Under the pieces are notes generated by a model. It was not told where the DNA came from. It did not search any database and saw only the letters and a program-made list of their open reading frames with translations. Below, piece by piece: positions 32,183 through 42,120 of a DNA stretch of 51,129 nt. The stretch is from Paracoccaceae bacterium (GTDB taxonomy: Bacteria; Pseudomonadota; Alphaproteobacteria; Rhodobacterales; Rhodobacteraceae), in contig JAFIEE010000005.1 in the NCBI GenBank assembly GCA_020832705.1, positions 1 through 51,129 of the forward strand, given 5' to 3'. The translations under genes and the position numbers were made by a program. How positions within the stretch are numbered: the first letter of the stretch is position 1; each line of letters begins with the position of its first letter.

Positions 32183-32450
32183 GTGCTCACAATGGGGCGG
32201 GGGCAGTTGTCATGCAATATCAGCCCGGCACCCGGACGCCAGCGGCGGCGCGCGCGTGGCCCGCGTGCCGCTGTTATCGGATAACCGCACGCCGATATTG
32301 CCTGACAGCGCGGACCGGGGGCAGGGTTGGTGCATGCAAGACGCAGCCCGCCCCCCCCCCGGCGCCCATCGCGCCCCGAGGCCCCACGGCGCCGGGCCGC
32401 CATTCAGCGCGGCCGTTGAGCCGCGCGACCAGTCCACGGAGGATCGGACC

Positions 32451-33116
32451 ATGCCCATTGCCACACGACTGAAGGCGTTCGGCGCTGCCGCGGTTGTGGC
32501 GCTTGCCGCGGTGACCACGGCGCCCACGCCCGCGCGCGCTTCGGATGACGAGTTGATCCGCTTCCTGCTGGGCGCGGCCGCGGTGGCGGTGATTGTCCAC
32601 AGCTTCACCGACCGGCCTCGCGACAGCCGCCCCCGCGACACCGGGCGGCGCCATGACAGCAACGTGCTGCCGGACCACTGCCGTGAGACCCTGCGCGTGC
32701 GCGGCCGCCATGTCGAGGTCTACAACGCCCACTGCCTGCGGCAGGCCGGGCTGACCCGTCTGCCCCGGCAGTGCGCCGAAACCATCCCCACCAACCGCGG
32801 TCAGCGCCAGATCTATCGCGAACACTGCCTGCTGAACGCGGGTTACCGCGCCGAATCGCGGCACTGGCAGCCCCGGCCCCCGCAGCGCCCCTCGCGCCCG
32901 CATCGCGCGGTGCTGCCGGCGCAGTGCGAAATCACCTACCGCCACCGGGGCGACCGCATGCGCGGGTATGACGGCGCCTGCCTGTCGCGCGCGGGTGTGC
33001 ACAATCTGCCGGAAAGCTGCGCGCTGCGCGCCCGGCGCGAAGGCGGCGGTCATCTGACCATCTATAACGCCCGCTGCCTGAGCGATGCGGGCTACCGCAC
33101 CAGCCGCAGGCGCTGA
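32451..33116 (+). CDS. Secreted protein with four two-cysteine repeats, unknown function
   Basis: A 221-residue exported protein. The signal peptide is about residues 1-29 (AVVALAAVTTAPTPARA). Next comes a hydrophobic stretch (IRFLLGAAAVAVIVHSF), perhaps a membrane anchor, then an Arg/Asp-rich linker. The rest is four repeats of 30-35 residues, each LPxxC, about 17-19 residues, Y(N/R/D)xxCLxxAG: LPDHC...YNAHCLRQAG, LPRQC...YREHCLLNAG, LPAQC...YDGACLSRAG and LPESC...YNARCLSDAG. All eight cysteines of the repeat region fall in these units, suggesting one disulfide per repeat. ATG 32451 follows GGAGG. The family is unnamed to my knowledge; an envelope-binding role is only a guess. A terminator-like hairpin follows at 33233-33258. 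Confidence 0.82.
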   Translation: MPIATRLKAFGAAAVVALAAVTTAPTPARASDDELIRFLLGAAAVAVIVHSFTDRPRDSRPRDTGRRHDSNVLPDHCRETLRVRGRHVEVYNAHCLRQAGLTRLPRQCAETIPTNRGQRQIYREHCLLNAGYRAESRHWQPRPPQRPSRPHRAVLPAQCEITYRHRGDRMRGYDGACLSRAGVHNLPESCALRARREGGGHLTIYNARCLSDAGYRTSRRR

Positions 33117-33232
33117 GCGCCCGCGTGACAACCGAATTCCCCGCCGCCGCGTGTCTGGTGCCGTCGGTTCCGAGTATCGGGCGGGGATGTATGCGTAACG
33201 AGTAACCGACGCCGCACCGTGCGCGGCGGGGC

Positions 33233-33258
33233 GGGGGGCGCAAGCCTCCCGCCTTTTT
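33233..33258 (+). terminator. Probable intrinsic terminator after the cysteine-repeat gene
   Basis: GGGGGGC (33233-33239), GCAA tetraloop, GCCTCCC (33244-33250), then GCC and five T (33254-33258). One G-T pair lies in the stem. An alternative GGCGGG/CCCGCC pairing with the same T-run is possible. Confidence 0.5.
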
Positions 33259-33296
33259 CGCTTGTCTTGCCGGGTGCGCCCGGGGCATCTGGCGTC

Positions 33297-33923
33297 ATGC
33301 GTTCCACTGTCCCCGATTTCGGCCTGGAAGCCGCGCAGCATACCGCCGGGCGGTTGCGCGTGGCCGGGGTGGACGAGGTCGGGCGCGGCCCGCTCTGCGG
33401 CCCGGTCACGGCAGCCGCGGTGGTGCTGGACCCCGCGCGAATCCCCGCGGGCCTGCGCGACTCCAAGGCGCTGGGCGCGGCGCAGCGGGTGGCCCTGCAT
33501 GACGCGCTGATGGCCAGCGCCGAGGTTTCTGTCGCCCATGCCAGCGTCGCCGAGATCGACGCGCTGAACATCCTGCAGGCCAGCCTGCTGGCCATGTGCC
33601 GCGCGCTTGAAGGGCTGCGCACCCCGCCCGATGCCGCCCTGATCGACGGCAACCGCCTGCCCCCGAACCTGCCCTGTCCGGCGCAGGCCGTGGTGAAGGG
33701 CGATGCGCGCTCCCTGTCCATCGCGGCAGCCTCCATTGTTGCCAAGGTCACGCGCGACCGGATCATGGCCGAGTTGGACCGCGACTACCCCGGCTACGAC
33801 TGGGCCACGAACGCGGGCTACCCGACAAAGCGTCACATAAATGCCATAGCAGAGCTTGGCGTGACCCCCGTTCATAGACGTTCATTCAAGCCGATCCGCA
33901 ATATCTTGTGTAAAGAAGATTAA
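33297..33923 (+). CDS. rnhB: Ribonuclease HII
   Basis: Cleaves the RNA strand of RNA-DNA hybrids and single ribonucleotides in DNA; 208 residues. The first catalytic motif [15 protein letters not shown] carries the Asp-Glu pair. [17 protein letters not shown] (third acid) and [20 protein letters not shown] (fourth region) are all present, as is [14 protein letters not shown] near the C-terminus. The frame opens at 33219, but that part overlaps the terminator-like hairpin; ATG 33297 is preferred. ccrM follows after 103 bp holding three GANTC sites. The rnhB-ccrM order is common in the clade. Confidence 0.95.
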   Translation: MRSTVPDFGLEAAQHTAGRLRVAGVDEVGRGPLCGPVTAAAVVLDPARIPAGLRDSKALGAAQRVALHDALMASAEVSVAHASVAEIDALNILQASLLAMCRALEGLRTPPDAALIDGNRLPPNLPCPAQAVVKGDARSLSIAAASIVAKVTRDRIMAELDRDYPGYDWATNAGYPTKRHINAIAELGVTPVHRRSFKPIRNILCKED

Positions 33924-33933
33924 ACAACTTCCT

Positions 33934-35136
<1,203 letters not shown>

Positions 35137-35226
35137 CACAAGCAGGATAACGCGGGCGCACCTTCACCCAGGACGGATTGCACCAGTTACCGCCGTGTCC
35201 GGGACTACCCCTCCCGGACACAACTT

Positions 35227-35255
35227 GCCCCGCCGGATCCGGCGGGGCTTTTTTT
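35227..35255 (+). terminator. Intrinsic terminator after ccrM
   Basis: GCCCCGCCGG (35227-35236), AT, CCGGCGGGGC (35239-35248), then seven T (35249-35255). It lies between convergent ccrM and hemB. The T-run on this strand only indicates that it serves ccrM. Confidence 0.9.
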
Positions 35256-35341
35256 GCACATGACGCTTTCTTGCCCATGCCCCTGCATCCGGGCGCGCGA
35301 TCGAACCTGACGGCGGAGCCGGGGCGGAAGCGGTCCGCCGC

Positions 35342-36343
35342 TCAGCCGTCGCGCAGCATCCGCGCGACCCGCGGCGCGAAATAGGTCAGCACGCCGTCAC
35401 ACCCCGCGCGCTTGAAGGACAGCAGGCTTTCGACCATCACCTTGTCGCCGTCCAGCCAGCCGTTGCCCGCAGCCGCCATAAGCATCGCGTATTCGCCCGA
35501 CACCTGATAGGCGAAGGTCGGCGCGCCGAAGCGGTCCTTCACCGCACGGCAGATGTCCAGATAGGGCATGCCGGGCTTGACCATCACCATGTCGGCGCCC
35601 TCGGCCAGGTCGCGGGCGACGCAGGTCAGCGCCTCGTCCCGGTTCGCCGGGTCAATCTGATAGGTCTTCTTGTCGCCCACCAGCCGCGCGCCCGCCCCCA
35701 CGGCATCACGGAACGGGCCATAGAATCCGCTGGCGAACTTGGCCGCGTAGCTCAGGATCGCCACGTCGCGGTGGCCCGCCGCTTCCAGCGCCGTGCGCAG
35801 CGCGCCGATGCGCCCGTCCATCATGTCCGACGGGCCCAGGATATCCGCCCCGGCCTCGGCCTGCGCCAGCCCCATCCTGACCAGCGCCTCCACGGTTTCA
35901 TCGTTGACGATCTGCCCGTCCACCACGAACCCGTCATGGCCGTTGGCGTTGTAGGGATCGAGCGCGATGTCGGTCATCACGGCGATTTCGGGCACGGCGG
36001 CCTTGATTGCACGGATGGCGCGGTTGGTCAGATTGTCGGGGCTCCAGGCCTCGGCGCAGTCCTCGGTGCGCAGGGACTGCTCGGTGTAGGGAAAGAGGCA
36101 GATCGCCGGGATGCCCAGGTCCGCAGCCGCGCGCGCGGCGTCCACCACACGGTCGATGGACAACCGCGCCACCCCGGGCATCGAGGGGATGGGCTCCGCC
36201 ACGTCCTCGCCCTCGCGCACGAAGACGGGCCAGATCAGGTCGGCGGCGCTCAACCGGTGCTCCTGCACCAGATCGCGCAGGGCAGCGGTGCGGCGCAGAC
36301 GGCGCAGGCGGGCGGCGGGAAAGGGAGCGGGGGTGCGGGGCAT
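35342..36343 (-). CDS. hemB: Porphobilinogen synthase (delta-aminolevulinic acid dehydratase)
   Basis: Condenses two 5-aminolevulinate molecules into porphobilinogen for heme and chlorophyll-type pigments; 333 residues. The two active-site lysines lie in LSYAAKFASGFYGPF and MVMVKPGMPYLD. The metal-site motif is TDIALDPYNANGHDG, with Asp in place of the cysteines of zinc enzymes, so this is the non-zinc (Mg or metal-independent) type known from Rhodobacter relatives. The frame is open far upstream to 36919; ATG 36343 follows GAGGA and starts MPRTPAPFPAARLRRLRR. It is divergent from the Slam-type gene across 144 bp. Confidence 0.96.
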   Translation of the reverse strand: MPRTPAPFPAARLRRLRRTAALRDLVQEHRLSAADLIWPVFVREGEDVAEPIPSMPGVARLSIDRVVDAARAAADLGIPAICLFPYTEQSLRTEDCAEAWSPDNLTNRAIRAIKAAVPEIAVMTDIALDPYNANGHDGFVVDGQIVNDETVEALVRMGLAQAEAGADILGPSDMMDGRIGALRTALEAAGHRDVAILSYAAKFASGFYGPFRDAVGAGARLVGDKKTYQIDPANRDEALTCVARDLAEGADMVMVKPGMPYLDICRAVKDRFGAPTFAYQVSGEYAMLMAAAGNGWLDGDKVMVESLLSFKRAGCDGVLTYFAPRVARMLRDG

Positions 36344-36487
36344 CGGTCGGTCCTCGGGTGTGTTTTCCCAGTCATCGCACGGCGCTGGAGTGAAGCCAAG
36401 GCCGCGCACGCGTTGACTTTGGCCGCGTGTGCCGTATCCTGACGCGCAACAAGGATCGCCCCAAGGGCGGCACAATCGGGCAGTATC

Positions 36488-37771
36488 ATGCGGGTTTTCG
36501 TGGCTTTGGCCGCCGTTCTGTCGGCGCTGGGTCTGGCCTTTGCGCAGGCCGCCGGTCTGGATCAGGCCGAGGCGCTGCTGCGTGACGGCCACCCGGCCGA
36601 AGCCCGCCGCGTGGCCGAAACCGCCCCCGCCCCCACCCCGGAAGATGCACTGCGCCGCGACTGGCTGATCGCGCAAAGCCACCTGCGCGAAAACGCACCC
36701 CGGGCCGCGCTGCCGGTGCTGGAGCGCATGGTCTCGGCCGCGCCGGGCGTCACGCGGTTCCGGCTGGAACTGGCGCGCACGCTGTTCCTGATCGAGGATG
36801 ACACGCGCGCGCGGCTGCATTTCGAACAGGCGCTGGGCGGGCGGCTGGCGCTGTCGGAAATTCAGGCGGTGCAGGAATACCTGACCGCCATGGACCGGCG
36901 GAAATCCTGGGAAGGGCATGCCCGCGTGGCGCTGGCGCCGCAGACCAACGCGCAGCGGCGCTCCGGGCTGGACAGCGTGCGGATCGGCGATGCGCTGGAG
37001 GTCCCGCTGGCGCCGGTGGAGCGCGCCACCGGCATGGAGCTAGAGGCCGGAGGCACCTGGCTGCCCAACCTGGGGCGCGATTTGCGCGGCAGGTTCCATG
37101 CGTCGGTGCAGGCGCAGGTTCATGAGGGGGATATCGCCGATGCCTGGGCACTGCGGACCGAAGCCGGGTTGCTGGTGCTGCGCGACCGCAGCGCACAGTT
37201 CGGCGGCGGTCTGTCGGCGCGGCTGCACCTGTCGGACGGGTCCACCGTGGCGCGGGGTCTGGGGGCCTATGCCACCTGGCAGACGCCGCTTCGCCCCGAT
37301 ACGCTGCTGTCGCTGCGCGCCGAGGCCGAGCGGCTGCGCTATCCCGCGGCCCCGGCGCTGGACGGACCGCGCTACGCGCTCACGGCGCGGCTGCTGCACG
37401 TGCGTTCGCCGCAGTTGCGGCTTACCTTCGGCGCTGAGCTGGGCGTGCAGCGGCCCGAGGCGGCGTTCCAGCGCCGGACCTCGGCGGTGGTATCGCTGGG
37501 GGCGGAATATGCCTTCGAGGGCGGGTTGATGGCGGCGGGCGAGCTGTCGATTTCGCGGGTGCAGTATGGCGCCGAACACCCGTTCTTTCCCGGTGCGGGC
37601 GCGCGGCGGGATCATCGGCTGGATGTGACGGGCCGCGTCCTGCACCGGGACTGGGTCTGGAGCGGGTTCGCGCCGGTGCTGGAGGTGGGATACGAGCGGC
37701 AGGGAAGTTCGATCCCGTTCTACGCCTTTGACAACCTGCGGGTATCGCTGGGCGCAACGCGGCGGTTCTGA
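36488..37771 (+). CDS. Surface lipoprotein assembly modifier (Slam/DUF560)-type outer membrane protein
   Basis: Predicted outer-membrane protein of 427 residues. A signal peptide (MRVFVALAAVLSALGLAFAQA) leads to a periplasmic TPR-like helical domain (about 22-140; AEALLRDGHPAEARRVAETA, then RLELARTLFLIEDDTRARLHFEQAL). A C-terminal beta-barrel (about 145-427) of alternating aromatic strands ends in Phe (LRVSLGATRRF). This two-part plan matches Slam proteins that move lipoproteins to the cell surface. No lipoprotein substrate gene adjoins it, so the cargo is unknown. The last 30 bp, including the stop, are duplicated in tandem just downstream. It is convergent with galE. Confidence 0.8.
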   Translation: MRVFVALAAVLSALGLAFAQAAGLDQAEALLRDGHPAEARRVAETAPAPTPEDALRRDWLIAQSHLRENAPRAALPVLERMVSAAPGVTRFRLELARTLFLIEDDTRARLHFEQALGGRLALSEIQAVQEYLTAMDRRKSWEGHARVALAPQTNAQRRSGLDSVRIGDALEVPLAPVERATGMELEAGGTWLPNLGRDLRGRFHASVQAQVHEGDIADAWALRTEAGLLVLRDRSAQFGGGLSARLHLSDGSTVARGLGAYATWQTPLRPDTLLSLRAEAERLRYPAAPALDGPRYALTARLLHVRSPQLRLTFGAELGVQRPEAAFQRRTSAVVSLGAEYAFEGGLMAAGELSISRVQYGAEHPFFPGAGARRDHRLDVTGRVLHRDWVWSGFAPVLEVGYERQGSSIPFYAFDNLRVSLGATRRF

Positions 37772-37813
37772 CCCTGGCATGCCGCAACGCGGCGATTCTG
37801 ACCCCGGTGTGCC
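37754..37813 (+). repeat. 30-bp tandem duplication spanning a gene end
   Basis: Units 37754-37783 and 37784-37813 match with four differences. Each contains GCAACGCGGCG, TTCTGACCC and TGCC. The first includes the last codons and stop of the Slam-type gene; the second is a non-coding echo. Confidence 0.8.
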
Positions 37814-37829
37814 GCAGGCGGGCGCGCCG

Positions 37830-38813
37830 TCAGCCTGAATAGCCGCCGGTCTGATACCAGCGCCAGTGATCGGCGATCATCAGCTTGAGCGAAGAGCGCT
37901 GCGGCACCCAGCCCAGTTCCTCTGCCGCGCGCTGGCTGCCCGAGACCAGCGCGGCCGCATCGCCGGGGCGGCGGGGGCCGTATTCATGCGGCACCTTGCG
38001 CCCGGTTCCGGCCCGGCCCTGGGCGATGACCTCGGCCACCGAAAAACCGACCCCGGTGCCCAGATTGAACACCCGGCTGCCGCGCCCGTCGCGCAGCCAC
38101 TCGAGGCCCCGCAGATGCGCGTCCACCAGATCCATGACGTGCACGTAATCGCGCACGCAGGTGCCGTCATGGGTGGGATAATCGGTGCCGTGGACGGTCA
38201 GCGCGCGGCGCTTGCCGGCTGCCGCTTCGACCATCAGCGGAATCAGGTGGGTTTCGGGCTGGTGCCATTCGCCGATCTCGGCCTCGGGGTCGGCGCCTGC
38301 GACATTGAAATAGCGGAAGGTCACCGCATTCAGCCCGTCGCTGGCGCCGAAATCGCGCAGCATCGCCTCGACCGCCAGTTTCGATGCGCCATAGGCGTTG
38401 AGCGGGCGCTGCGGGCTGGATTCGTCCAGTACCACCCCGTCCTGATCGCCATAGGTCGCGCAGGTCGAGGAAAACACCATGTCGCGGCACCCGGCGGCCA
38501 GCATCGCCTCGATCAGGTTGAGCGAGCCGGTGACGTTGTTGCGCCAGTAGAGGCCGGGATCGCGCGTCGCCTCACCGACCTGGCTCAACGCGCCGAAATG
38601 CATTACCGCCACGGGCCGGAACTCTGCAAACGCTGCATCGAGCGCGGCGCGGTCCAGAAGGTCCGCCTGCACCAGCGGACCGAAACGCACCGCTCGCGCC
38701 CAGCCGGTGGACAGGTTGTCGAAGGCGACAGGCAGGTATCCGGCCTGCGCCAGGAGCTTGCAGGCGTGGGAACCGATGTAACCCGCCCCGCCGGTGACCA
38801 GTATATGCTGCAT
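37830..38813 (-). CDS. galE: UDP-glucose 4-epimerase
   Basis: NAD-dependent epimerase of UDP-glucose and UDP-galactose; 327 residues, an extended short-chain dehydrogenase. The nucleotide-binding motif is VTGGAGYIGSHACK at the N-terminus. The catalytic Ser/Thr region is VFSSTCATYGD and the YxxxK pair is in NAYGASKLAVE. RYFNVAGADPEAEIGEWHQPETHLIP and GTCVRDYVHVMDLVDAHL are GalE-specific. The ATG at 38813 is the only sensible start. It is divergent from galU (254 bp), so these two UDP-sugar genes sit side by side. Products feed surface polysaccharide together with the rfb genes. Confidence 0.95.
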   Translation of the reverse strand: MQHILVTGGAGYIGSHACKLLAQAGYLPVAFDNLSTGWARAVRFGPLVQADLLDRAALDAAFAEFRPVAVMHFGALSQVGEATRDPGLYWRNNVTGSLNLIEAMLAAGCRDMVFSSTCATYGDQDGVVLDESSPQRPLNAYGASKLAVEAMLRDFGASDGLNAVTFRYFNVAGADPEAEIGEWHQPETHLIPLMVEAAAGKRRALTVHGTDYPTHDGTCVRDYVHVMDLVDAHLRGLEWLRDGRGSRVFNLGTGVGFSVAEVIAQGRAGTGRKVPHEYGPRRPGDAAALVSGSQRAAEELGWVPQRSSLKLMIADHWRWYQTGGYSG

Positions 38814-39067
38814 TGCGTTCCGATCAGTGTTTCTCCCAGCGGCATAGGCAGGCCGCTTTGCGGGGTCAATGCGTCCCTCGCCGGATCAGGGGAGGGGCGT
38901 GGTTGCAGCGGCGACAGGTTGATGCGGAAGCGCAATAGTGCCACAAGGGCCGGGAGCAGGCGGTGCAGACGCATTATGCACCAGCCTTCTGCCCTGACAT
39001 TGCGCGCAGGTGCTGCCGGTCGCATTGGGCCGCTTTCCGCACTGCGCATGCTGGAGATTTGAAGACC

Positions 39068-39949
39068 GTGACTTTTCGCGCCTCGACCCCCATTCGCAAG
39101 GCGGTCTTTCCCGTTGCCGGGCTTGGCACCCGGTTTCTGCCCGCGACCAAGGCCATGCCCAAGGAACTGCTGCCGATCATCGACAAGCCGCTCATCCAGT
39201 ATGCCGTGGAAGAGGCGGTGGCGGCGGGCATCACCGACCTGATCTTCGTCACGGGGCGCACCAAGCGCGCGATCGAAGATCATTTCGACGCCAACCCCGA
39301 ACTGGAGCGCGCCCTGCGCGACAAGGGCAAGGACGATGTGGCCGACATGGTGCGCAACATCGTCCCCGAGGGCGTGCGCTGCATCTTCCTGCGCCAGCCC
39401 GAGGCGCTGGGGCTGGGCCATGCGGTGCTCTGTGCCGAACCGGCGGTGGGGCGCGAGCCCTTTGCGGTGCTGCTGGCCGATGACGTGATGCGGGGCGATC
39501 TGCCGACGCAGTGTCTGGTCAATGCCTATGCCGAGAAACCCGGCACGATCCTGAGCGTGATGGAAGTGGCGGCCACCGAGGCGCAGAAATACGGGGTTGT
39601 CCGGCCCGGCGCCGACGGCGCGGTGGCGGGACTGGTGGAAAAACCCGCACCGGGGACCGAGCCTTCGCGGCTGGCCTCCATCGGTCGTTATGTGCTGGAG
39701 CCCGAGATCTTCGAAATCCTGCACGCCCAGCCGCCCGGCCACGGTGGCGAGATCCAGTTGGCCGACGCGATCAACACCCGCGCCGCGCAGGGGCATGTGC
39801 GCAGCGTGGCGCTGAAGGGCCAGCGCTATGATTGCGGCTCCAAGATGGGGTATCTGGAGGCCGTGGTGGATTTCGCGCTGGAGCATCCGGACTATGCCGG
39901 GCGTTTCGCGGATTACATTGCGTCGAAAGCGGGTGGCGCGAAGCGGTGA
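39068..39949 (+). CDS. galU: UTP-glucose-1-phosphate uridylyltransferase
   Basis: Makes UDP-glucose from UTP and glucose 1-phosphate; 293 residues. The N-terminal nucleotide-binding signature is VAGLGTRFLPATKAMPKELL, followed by IDKPLIQYAVEEAVAAGI. LLADDVM, GEIQLADAI and YDCGSKMGYLEA complete the pattern. I chose the GTG at 39068 (MTFRASTPIRKAVFP), with GGAGA ten bases upstream. The frame is open to 38963, but that region is cysteine-rich and unlike the family. UDP-glucose is the substrate of the adjacent galE product. It is convergent with typA across the G-quadruplex repeat. Confidence 0.95.
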   Translation: MTFRASTPIRKAVFPVAGLGTRFLPATKAMPKELLPIIDKPLIQYAVEEAVAAGITDLIFVTGRTKRAIEDHFDANPELERALRDKGKDDVADMVRNIVPEGVRCIFLRQPEALGLGHAVLCAEPAVGREPFAVLLADDVMRGDLPTQCLVNAYAEKPGTILSVMEVAATEAQKYGVVRPGADGAVAGLVEKPAPGTEPSRLASIGRYVLEPEIFEILHAQPPGHGGEIQLADAINTRAAQGHVRSVALKGQRYDCGSKMGYLEAVVDFALEHPDYAGRFADYIASKAGGAKR

Positions 39950-39974
39950 GCGTCACGCTCTGATCAAGGGGGCA

Positions 39975-40015
39975 GCGCGCTCGGGCCGCGCCCACCCACC
40001 CACCCCTGCGGGCGC
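39975..40015. repeat. G-quadruplex repeat, copy B
   Basis: On the minus strand, 40006-39991 read GGGGTGGGTGGGTGGG, four G-runs with single-T loops. The flank on that strand, GGGCGCGGCCCGAGCGC-like, matches copy A at 18-49 with two mismatches over about 32 bases. It sits between convergent galU and typA. Confidence 0.75.
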
Positions 40016-40061
40016 CGTGCGGGCCGCCCGACGGGCGGCGGGCGGAAGGCGCCGGGTGCCG

Positions 40062-41882
40062 TCAGGCGCTGGCGCGAGCCTGGCGCTTGCGTTCGTGCGG
40101 GTCAAGGAAACGCTTGCGCAGGCGGATCGCCTTCGGCGTGACCTCGACCAGTTCATCGTCGTCGATATAGGCGATGGCCTGTTCCAGCGACATGATTGTC
40201 GGCGGGGTCAGCTTGACCGCATCATCCGAACCCGAGGCGCGGATGTTGGTCAGCTTCTTGCCCTTGAGCGGGTTCACTTCCAGATCGTTGTCGCGCGAGT
40301 GTTCGCCGATGATCATGCCCTGATAGACCGGGTCCTGCGGATTGATGAACATGCGCCCGCGCTCTTCGAGGTTCCACAGCGCATAGGCGACCGCAGTGCC
40401 GTCCTCCATCGAGATCAGCACCCCCTGGCGGCGGCCCGGGATCGTCCCCTTGTAGGGTGCCCAATCGTGGAACACCCGGTTCAGCACGCCGGTCCCGCGC
40501 GTGTCGGTCAGGAATTCGCCGTGATAGCCGATCAGCCCGCGCGAGGGCACATGCGCGACAATCCGGGTCTTGCCGGCGCCGGCGGGCTTCATCTCGACCA
40601 GTTCGCCGCGGCGCGGCCCGGTCAGTTTCTCGATCACCGCGCCCGTGAATTCGTCATCCACATCGATGGTGACTTCCTCGATCGGCTCCAGCTTCTGGCC
40701 GCCTTCATCCCGGGTCAGCACGCGGGGGCGGGAAATCGACAGCTCGAACCCTTCGCGGCGCATGTTCTCGATCAGCACGCCCATCTGCAACTCGCCCCGG
40801 CCCGCAACCTCGAAGGCCTCGCCGCCCGGCGTGTCGGTGACACGGATGGCGACGTTCAACTCGGCCTCTTTCATCAGCCGTTCGCGGATCACGCGGCTCT
40901 GCACCTTGGAACCGTCGCGCCCGGCCAGCGGGCTGTCGTTGATGCCAAAGGTCACGCTGATGGTCGGCGGGTCGATGGGCTGCGCGGGCAGCGGGGTTTC
41001 CACCGTCGGATCGCACAGCGTGTCGGCCACGGTGGCCTTGCTCATCCCTGCGAGGGTGACGATGTCGCCGGCCTCGGCCACCTCGATCGGCTGTTGCCCC
41101 AGCCCGCGAAAGGCCAGCACCTTGGTCACGCGGAATTGTTCAAGCCGTGCGCCGTCGCGCGACAGCGCCTTGAGCGTCTCGCCCGCCTTGAGCGTACCCG
41201 ATTCGACCCGGCCGGTCAGGATGCGACCCAGATACGGGTCGGCCGAAAGCGTGGTGGCGAGCATCCGGAAGGGTTCGCCACGTGCGGCCACCTGCGCGGG
41301 TGCGGGCACATGCGCGACGATCAGGTCGAACAGCGCGCGCATGTCCTTGCGCGGGCCGTCCAGATCGGTATCGGCCCAGCCATTGATGCCCGAGGCATAG
41401 AGCACCGGGAAATCGAGCTGATCGTCATCGGCGCCGAGGTTGGCGAACAGGTCGAACACCTCGTCCAGCGCGCGGTCAGGTTCGGCAGCGGGCTTGTCCA
41501 CCTTGTTGAGCACAACAATGGGCCGCAGCCCTAGCGCCAGTGCCTTCGATGTGACGAACTTGGTCTGCGGCATCGGCCCTTCGGCAGCATCGACCAGCAA
41601 CACCACACCATCGACCATTGACAGGATCCGTTCCACCTCGCCGCCGAAATCGGCGTGTCCCGGCGTGTCAACGATGTTGATGCGGGTGCCGCTCCATTCG
41701 ACCGAGGTGCATTTGGCCAGGATCGTGATCCCGCGCTCACGCTCGATATCGTTGCTGTCCATGGCGCGTTCGGCCACGGCCTGCCCGGCACGAAAGGCGC
41801 CGGATTGCTTCAGAAGCTCGTCCACCAGCGTGGTCTTGCCGTGGTCGACATGCGCGATGATCGCGATATTGCGAAGGTCCAT
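40062..41882 (-). CDS. typA: Ribosome-associated GTPase TypA/BipA
   Basis: Translational GTPase that binds the 70S ribosome and helps 50S assembly and stress adaptation; 606 residues. The G motifs are [15 protein letters not shown] (G1), GITILAK (G2), [11 protein letters not shown] (G3), NKVDKP (G4) and a G5 region near YASGINGWA. Domains II, III, V and the unique C-terminal domain follow, with [20 protein letters not shown] and [14 protein letters not shown] at the end. The frame is open to 42014; ATG 41882 gives the canonical [15 protein letters not shown] start. It is convergent with galU. A 238-bp gap upstream holds a strong stem-loop belonging to the DUF2189 gene. Confidence 0.97.
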   Translation of the reverse strand: MDLRNIAIIAHVDHGKTTLVDELLKQSGAFRAGQAVAERAMDSNDIERERGITILAKCTSVEWSGTRINIVDTPGHADFGGEVERILSMVDGVVLLVDAAEGPMPQTKFVTSKALALGLRPIVVLNKVDKPAAEPDRALDEVFDLFANLGADDDQLDFPVLYASGINGWADTDLDGPRKDMRALFDLIVAHVPAPAQVAARGEPFRMLATTLSADPYLGRILTGRVESGTLKAGETLKALSRDGARLEQFRVTKVLAFRGLGQQPIEVAEAGDIVTLAGMSKATVADTLCDPTVETPLPAQPIDPPTISVTFGINDSPLAGRDGSKVQSRVIRERLMKEAELNVAIRVTDTPGGEAFEVAGRGELQMGVLIENMRREGFELSISRPRVLTRDEGGQKLEPIEEVTIDVDDEFTGAVIEKLTGPRRGELVEMKPAGAGKTRIVAHVPSRGLIGYHGEFLTDTRGTGVLNRVFHDWAPYKGTIPGRRQGVLISMEDGTAVAYALWNLEERGRMFINPQDPVYQGMIIGEHSRDNDLEVNPLKGKKLTNIRASGSDDAVKLTPPTIMSLEQAIAYIDDDELVEVTPKAIRLRKRFLDPHERKRQARASA

Positions 41883-42078
41883 GGAACTGTCCGTTGATGC
41901 TGCGCTGCGGCGCAATTGGGGCGCACATAGCAGTTTGCCGCCGTTCTGGCCAGCAGGAAGCGGCAGGGGCATGCCTGCCCCCGCCGCGCCATGTTGCCGG
42001 TGACGCAGCGTCATGCGCCACGTCGGATCATCCCCGCGCTGCCGGGCGATCAGGCGCCGGCGGGGCGCGCGGGGCGCT

Positions 42079-42109
42079 GGGCCGTGCCCGCCGCGTGCGG
42101 GCGCGGCCC
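42079..42109 (-). terminator. Stem-loop after the DUF2189 gene
   Basis: GGGCCGTGCCCGC (42079-42091), loop CGCGT, GCGGGCGCGGCCC (42097-42109): a 13-bp stem with one G-T type mismatch. It lies 11 bases beyond the DUF2189 stop on the minus strand. There is no T-run. The rest of the gap to typA (41883-42078) holds only a GGCAGG/CCTGCC hairpin near 41963 and nothing else recognisable. Confidence 0.5.
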
Positions 42110-42120
42110 GCCGAACGGGT

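Noticed and set aside
33117-33232. Gap after the cysteine-repeat gene examined for a regulatory RNA
   Set aside because: Apart from the terminator-like hairpin at its end, no conserved structure or promoter was evident.
38814-39067. Gap between galE and galU examined for a small gene or riboswitch
   Set aside because: Only a frame with a cysteine-rich, non-conserved-looking N-terminus of galU and a weak GTGCA/TGCAC repeat near 38972 were seen. Nothing could be supported.
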